A stretch of 24,412 bases of DNA, taken from NCBI GenBank assembly GCA_034432095.1, contig DAOUCV010000033.1, positions 1-24,412 on the forward strand, given 5' to 3'. The stretch's first letter is position 1. Each line of letters opens with the position of its first letter. The notes under the pieces are model-generated. The model was not told the origin of the DNA, searched no databases, and saw nothing but the letters and a program-made list of their open reading frames with translations. The position numbers and the translations under genes were made by a program. Positions 21,674 to 24,412 of the stretch are shown in pieces. The DNA is from DAOUCV01 sp034432095. GTDB taxonomy: Bacteria; Chloroflexota; Dehalococcoidia; Dehalococcoidales; UBA2162.

Positions 21674-23878
21674 TTAATCCTGATAACGTCGCCGAGGCCG
21701 GGCAGCCTGGGAGCGCTGGGCAGAGCGAGACCCCCGTTGAGCTCTTGACGGGTAGCTGGCTGATAGTGAATCCTTCACCCGGCTTCCGGGTATTCGCGAA
21801 AGATTATCAAGCACAGCCCGTCGTGACAGGTTTATCCGGCCAAGATTGTCAATATCGATTACCTTAACCATAATTTCATCGCCGACCTTAACCACATCCT
21901 CAACATTAGCCACCCGGTAATCAGCTAGTTCACTGATGTGAACCAGCCCCTCTTTACCGGGAAGAATCTCTACAAAAGCACCGAAGTTCATTAGCCGGGT
22001 TACCTTCCCCGTATATATAGCACCAACCTCGACTTCCCTAGTTAAATTCTCGATAATTTCGATAGCTCTTCTGGCAGCTGCCTCATCGGGTGAGCCGACA
22101 ATCACCGTACCATCGTCCTCAATATCAATCGTGGTTTTGGTCTCATCAATAATCGAGCGAATCGTTTTACCTCCTTGCCCGATTATACTACCGATCTTAT
22201 CCGGGGGAACGGTTATCTTGAACATCCTTGGCGCATAACGGCTGAGTTCAGGACGACTGGAACTGATGGTCTGATTCATTACATCCAGGATGAACAGACG
22301 AGCCTCCCTAGCTTGCCTCAATGACTTTTCTATGATCTCCAGGCTCAGTCCCTTGAGCTTGGTATCCATCTGCAGCCCGGTGATACCATTGGCGGTGCCC
22401 GCTACCTTGAAGTCCATATCACCATAATTATCCTCCATACCCTCAATATCGGTCAGAATAGCAAAATTACCTTTAGCATCGGTAACCAGTCCCATAGCTA
22501 TCCCGGCTACGGCTGTCTTTACCGGTATTCCGGCATCCATCAATGACAGACTGCTGGCGCAAACGCTCGCCATAGAGGTACTGCCACTGGAGCTAAGAAC
22601 CTCGGAGACAAGACGAATGGTATAAGGGAAATCCTCATCCCGGGGCAGTACCGGTTCCAGAGAACGCTCGACCAGAGCCCCGTGACCAATCTCACGGCGA
22701 CCGGGAGCCCCGATGCGCTGCACTTCGCCGGTAGAGAAGGGGGGGAAGTTGTAGTGGTGAATAAAACGTTTGGTCTCCTCAATCCCCAGCCCATCAAGCT
22801 GCTGTTCCTTTCTGGTAGAACCCAGTGTCGTGATGGTCAGCACCTGCGTCTGGCCCCGGGTGAATAGGGCTGAGCCGTGGGTACGAGGTAGCAGCCCTAT
22901 TTCACAGCTAATAGGTCGGATCTCGGTCAAGCTACGACCACCGATGCGTCGCCCTTGTTCCAGGATGCTGCTTCTAATTTCACTCCTGACCCTATCCTCA
23001 AAAGCAGAGAGGATATCTGCTTCGGAAAACTCTCCCAGCCGTTCAACAAGTTCCTTCTTTAACTCGGAGAGCGCCTGTTCCCGCTGTGATTTTTCTGGGT
23101 AGACTAGGGCACGGGCAAGCTTCTCATTAACAACGGCAGAGACGGCGGAAACTACGTCAGGGTTAATCTGGCTGACCGGCACTTCTACCTTGGGTTTGCC
23201 ATAAACCTGCTGAAGCCGGTCTTGAAGCCTGATAATGTCCTGGTTGACCTCATGACCGAATTGAATTGCCCGGACAACAACATCTTCTGAAGCCTCCTTA
23301 GCCCCCGCCTCGACCATTACTATCGCCTCTCTAGTACTACCGACAACCAGGTCAAGCAGGCTGTCTTCGAGCTGGACTAATGTTGGATTTAATACTAGCT
23401 GGTCATTGATATAACCGATACGGACAGCACCTACTGGACCGGCAAAGGGCACCCTTGACATTGACAAAACCGCCGAACTACCGATAACGGCGAGGATGTC
23501 AGGGTCGTTTTCCTGGTCAGCAGAAAGAACAGTAATTACCACCTGAATATCGTTGCGCCATTCCTTGGGTAAGAGCGGGCGGAGCGGGCGGTCAGTCAGC
23601 CGGCTGGCTAAGGTTGCTTCCTGACTGGGGCGCCCCTCCCGCCGAATAAAGCCCCCGGGAATTTTGCCGGCGGCATACAATCTTTCTTCATAATCAACGG
23701 TCAGAGGCAAAAAATCCACTCCCTCTCGGGGTTTCTCGCCGAGGCAAACGGTAACAAGTACCACGGTCTCTCCATAGCGTACGGTAACGGCTGCCTCGGC
23801 TTGCTCAGCAAACTTTCCCGTTTCAATAATAAGGTTCCTGCCTCCAACTTCGCATTCAAAGCACTCGGCTTTTATCAA
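21674..23878 (-). CDS. pnp: polynucleotide phosphorylase
   Basis: PNPase degrades RNA 3' to 5' by phosphorolysis and can add nucleotides to 3' ends. The 734 residues comprise two RNase PH cores (about 1-225 and 310-545) linked by an alpha-helical domain, a KH domain (about 552-612, with GSIIGQGGKTIRSI) and an S1 domain (about 616-688, with GKVTRLMNFGAFVEI). The catalytic residues Asp483, Asp489 and Lys491 are present in MEDNYGDMDFKVAG. A basic Arg/Ser-rich tail (about 695-734) may add RNA contacts. The TTG start has GGGAG about 6 nt upstream. It lies 23 nt after rpsO in the classical order. Confidence 0.97.
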   Translation of the reverse strand: MIKAECFECEVGGRNLIIETGKFAEQAEAAVTVRYGETVVLVTVCLGEKPREGVDFLPLTVDYEERLYAAGKIPGGFIRREGRPSQEATLASRLTDRPLRPLLPKEWRNDIQVVITVLSADQENDPDILAVIGSSAVLSMSRVPFAGPVGAVRIGYINDQLVLNPTLVQLEDSLLDLVVGSTREAIVMVEAGAKEASEDVVVRAIQFGHEVNQDIIRLQDRLQQVYGKPKVEVPVSQINPDVVSAVSAVVNEKLARALVYPEKSQREQALSELKKELVERLGEFSEADILSAFEDRVRSEIRSSILEQGRRIGGRSLTEIRPISCEIGLLPRTHGSALFTRGQTQVLTITTLGSTRKEQQLDGLGIEETKRFIHHYNFPPFSTGEVQRIGAPGRREIGHGALVERSLEPVLPRDEDFPYTIRLVSEVLSSSGSTSMASVCASSLSLMDAGIPVKTAVAGIAMGLVTDAKGNFAILTDIEGMEDNYGDMDFKVAGTANGITGLQMDTKLKGLSLEIIEKSLRQAREARLFILDVMNQTISSSRPELSRYAPRMFKITVPPDKIGSIIGQGGKTIRSIIDETKTTIDIEDDGTVIVGSPDEAAARRAIEIIENLTREVEVGAIYTGKVTRLMNFGAFVEILPGKEGLVHISELADYRVANVEDVVKVGDEIMVKVIDIDNLGRINLSRRAVLDNLSRIPGSRVKDSLSASYPSRAQRGSRSAQRSQAARPRRRYQD

Positions 23879-23901
23879 TAGTCTCTCCCGCTCCCAAGTC
23901 T

Positions 23902-24165
23902 TTATTTGCGTAGCCCGAGCTGACCAATAAGGTTACGGTATCGCTCAACATCCTCCTTCAGGAGATACCTTAGTAACCTTCTCCTCTTCCCCACCAGTTT
24001 AACTAAGCCCAGTTGCGTATGGTAGTCATGTTTGTGGACTGCCATGTGCTCAGTTAGCCGGTTTATTCTTTGGGTAAGCAAGGCTATCTGGACCTCGGGC
24101 GAGCCAGTGTCCCCCTCGTGACGAGCAAACTTCTCTATGGTCTCTTTCTTCTTAGCTTTGTCCAA
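23902..24165 (-). CDS. rpsO: 30S ribosomal protein S15
   Basis: S15 is a primary 16S rRNA-binding protein at the 30S platform. The 87-residue length is close to the family norm of 89. Motifs are KKETIEKFARHEGDTGSPEVQ (in parts: HEGDTGSPEVQIALLTQRI), LTEHMAVHKHDYHTQLGL and the conserved KLVGKRRRLLRYL, with a C-terminal RYRNLIGQLGLRK. The TTG start has GAGGAG 9 nt upstream, and no ATG is available. First gene of the operon with pnp. S15 commonly represses its own mRNA, but no leader structure could be recognised with confidence here. Confidence 0.96.
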   Translation of the reverse strand: MDKAKKKETIEKFARHEGDTGSPEVQIALLTQRINRLTEHMAVHKHDYHTQLGLVKLVGKRRRLLRYLLKEDVERYRNLIGQLGLRK

Positions 24166-24240
24166 ATTACACTACTCCTCTACCACTTGCTATCGAAATA
24201 AATAATACGGCAATTTTATAAAGTATACCATAAACAAAAG

Positions 24241-24269
24241 ATTATATCACCCGCCGTCAAGGCTGTCTT
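24241..24269 (-). promoter_or_regulatory. possible promoter of the rpsO-pnp-dap operon
   Basis: On the minus strand a perfect -10 TATAAT (24241-24246) is separated by 17 bp from AAGACA (24264-24269), a -35 matching the GACA part of the consensus. Transcription would start near 24234, giving a leader of about 70 nt. A second -10-like TATACT lies at 24222-24227. The -35 is only about 10 bp from the insertion-sequence end. Confidence 0.4.
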
Positions 24270-24278
24270 AGTAATTTT

Positions 24279-24344
24279 TCAAAATTAGACTGTTAACGCT
24301 TGAAAGTTAGACTGTTAATGGTTCAAAACTGGACTGGGATATTA
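24279..24344 (+). repeat. three 22-bp iterated repeats at an insertion-sequence end
   Basis: Three consecutive 22-bp units start at 24279, 24301 and 24323. The first two agree at 18 of 22 positions around AAAnTTAGACTGTTAA, and the third is more diverged (AAAACTGGACTG). Regular terminal iterations like this are typical transposase-binding sites near the end of an insertion sequence, and a transposase start follows. Confidence 0.7.
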
Positions 24345-24370
24345 CATCCTTCTGAAAAAAGGAGGATGTA
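24343..24370 (+). promoter_or_regulatory. hairpin sequestering the transposase ribosome-binding site
   Basis: TACATCCTTCT (24343-24353) pairs with AGGAGGATGTA (24360-24370), an 11-bp stem with one G-U pair and loop GAAAAA. The Shine-Dalgarno AGGAGG (24360-24365) and the A of the start codon are within the stem. Such stems are known in insertion sequences to block translation from read-through transcripts. Confidence 0.65.
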
Positions 24371-24412
24371 TGGACCAGATCCACAAGAGGTTCACTGCCG
24401 AACAGGTGAAAG
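24370..24412 (+). CDS. transposase N-terminus (partial)
   Basis: Fourteen codons from the ATG at 24370 to the window edge give MDQIHKRFTAEQVK, ending mid-codon. The phrase KRFTxEQV is a recognisable beginning of DDE/integrase-catalytic-domain transposases with an N-terminal helix-turn-helix. This is from memory and not enough to assign the IS family. AGGAGG lies 4 nt upstream within a hairpin. The alternative ATG at 24366 is in another frame and gives a sequence without recognisable features. Confidence 0.55.
   Translation, partial: MDQIHKRFTAEQVK

Larger units (their letters stand above)
24279..24412 (+). mobile_element. left end of an insertion sequence, truncated by the window
   Basis: The unit consists of iterated 22-bp repeats, an 11-bp hairpin enclosing the ribosome-binding site, and a transposase start codon. 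The exact outer end is uncertain and may lie a few bases left of 24279. The family cannot be fixed from 14 codons. It is inserted about 110 bp upstream of rpsO, transcribed away from it. Confidence 0.65.

Noticed and set aside
24279..24344. CRISPR-like array
   Set aside because: The units are contiguous without spacers, imperfect, and directly precede a transposase start, so they are insertion-sequence terminal iterations.
24366..24412. Alternative transposase start at the ATG at 24366
   Set aside because: It is in a different frame, begins only one base after the Shine-Dalgarno sequence and gives a product without resemblance to transposases.

Overview
The window is a densely packed stretch of bacterial chromosome. 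Its content suggests an anaerobic Chloroflexota bacterium, most likely of the class Dehalococcoidia. This is inferred from gene content and order, and no sequence search was possible. The supporting signs are a HdrA-type ferredoxin domain, oxygen-sensitive 2-hydroxyacyl-CoA dehydratase activator-type proteins, a short nusA-rnpM-infB-rbfA-truB cluster without rimP, and an inositol-phospholipid gene set. TTG and GTG start codons are frequent. No tRNA, rRNA or CRISPR array was recognised.

Layout. Positions 1-165 are the 3' end of an HdrA-like gene. Positions 229-564 (-) encode a small dimeric alpha/beta-barrel protein. Positions 738-2332 (+) hold an MscS channel gene and the long-form ribosomal protein bL25 gene. 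Positions 9177 down to 2365 (-) form a continuous eight-gene operon with overlapping or nearly touching genes: an M20 amidohydrolase, two HgdB/DUF2229-like proteins, a BadF/HgdC-type [4Fe-4S] ATPase, PlsX, thioredoxin, a thioredoxin-like protein and thioredoxin reductase. The 326-base gap at 9178-9503 holds divergent promoters, a GC-rich palindromic repeat and a hairpin followed by a T-run in the nusA leader.

Positions 9504-14370 (+) are nusA, rnpM, infB, rbfA and truB, which cover transcription and translation-initiation factors and RNA maturation. Positions 14411-18813 (+) carry a good promoter followed by inositol-phosphate synthase, a PimA-like glycosyltransferase, a phosphatidylinositol-phosphate-synthase-like enzyme and purA. 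The first three fit a pathway from glucose-6-phosphate to mannosylated or otherwise glycosylated phosphatidylinositol. A degenerate copy of the palindromic repeat separates purA from the convergent operon rpsO-pnp-dapB-asd-dapA (24165 down to 18939, -), which combines S15 and polynucleotide phosphorylase with the lysine/diaminopimelate branch.

The last ~135 bases are the left end of an insertion sequence. It has three 22-bp iterated repeats, then a hairpin that buries the ribosome-binding site, then the first codons of a transposase.

The best candidate for poorly described biology is the three-gene ATP-dependent low-potential electron-transfer module (4929-8008). It is embedded in one operon with PlsX and a thioredoxin system that includes an unusual CX3C thioredoxin-like partner.
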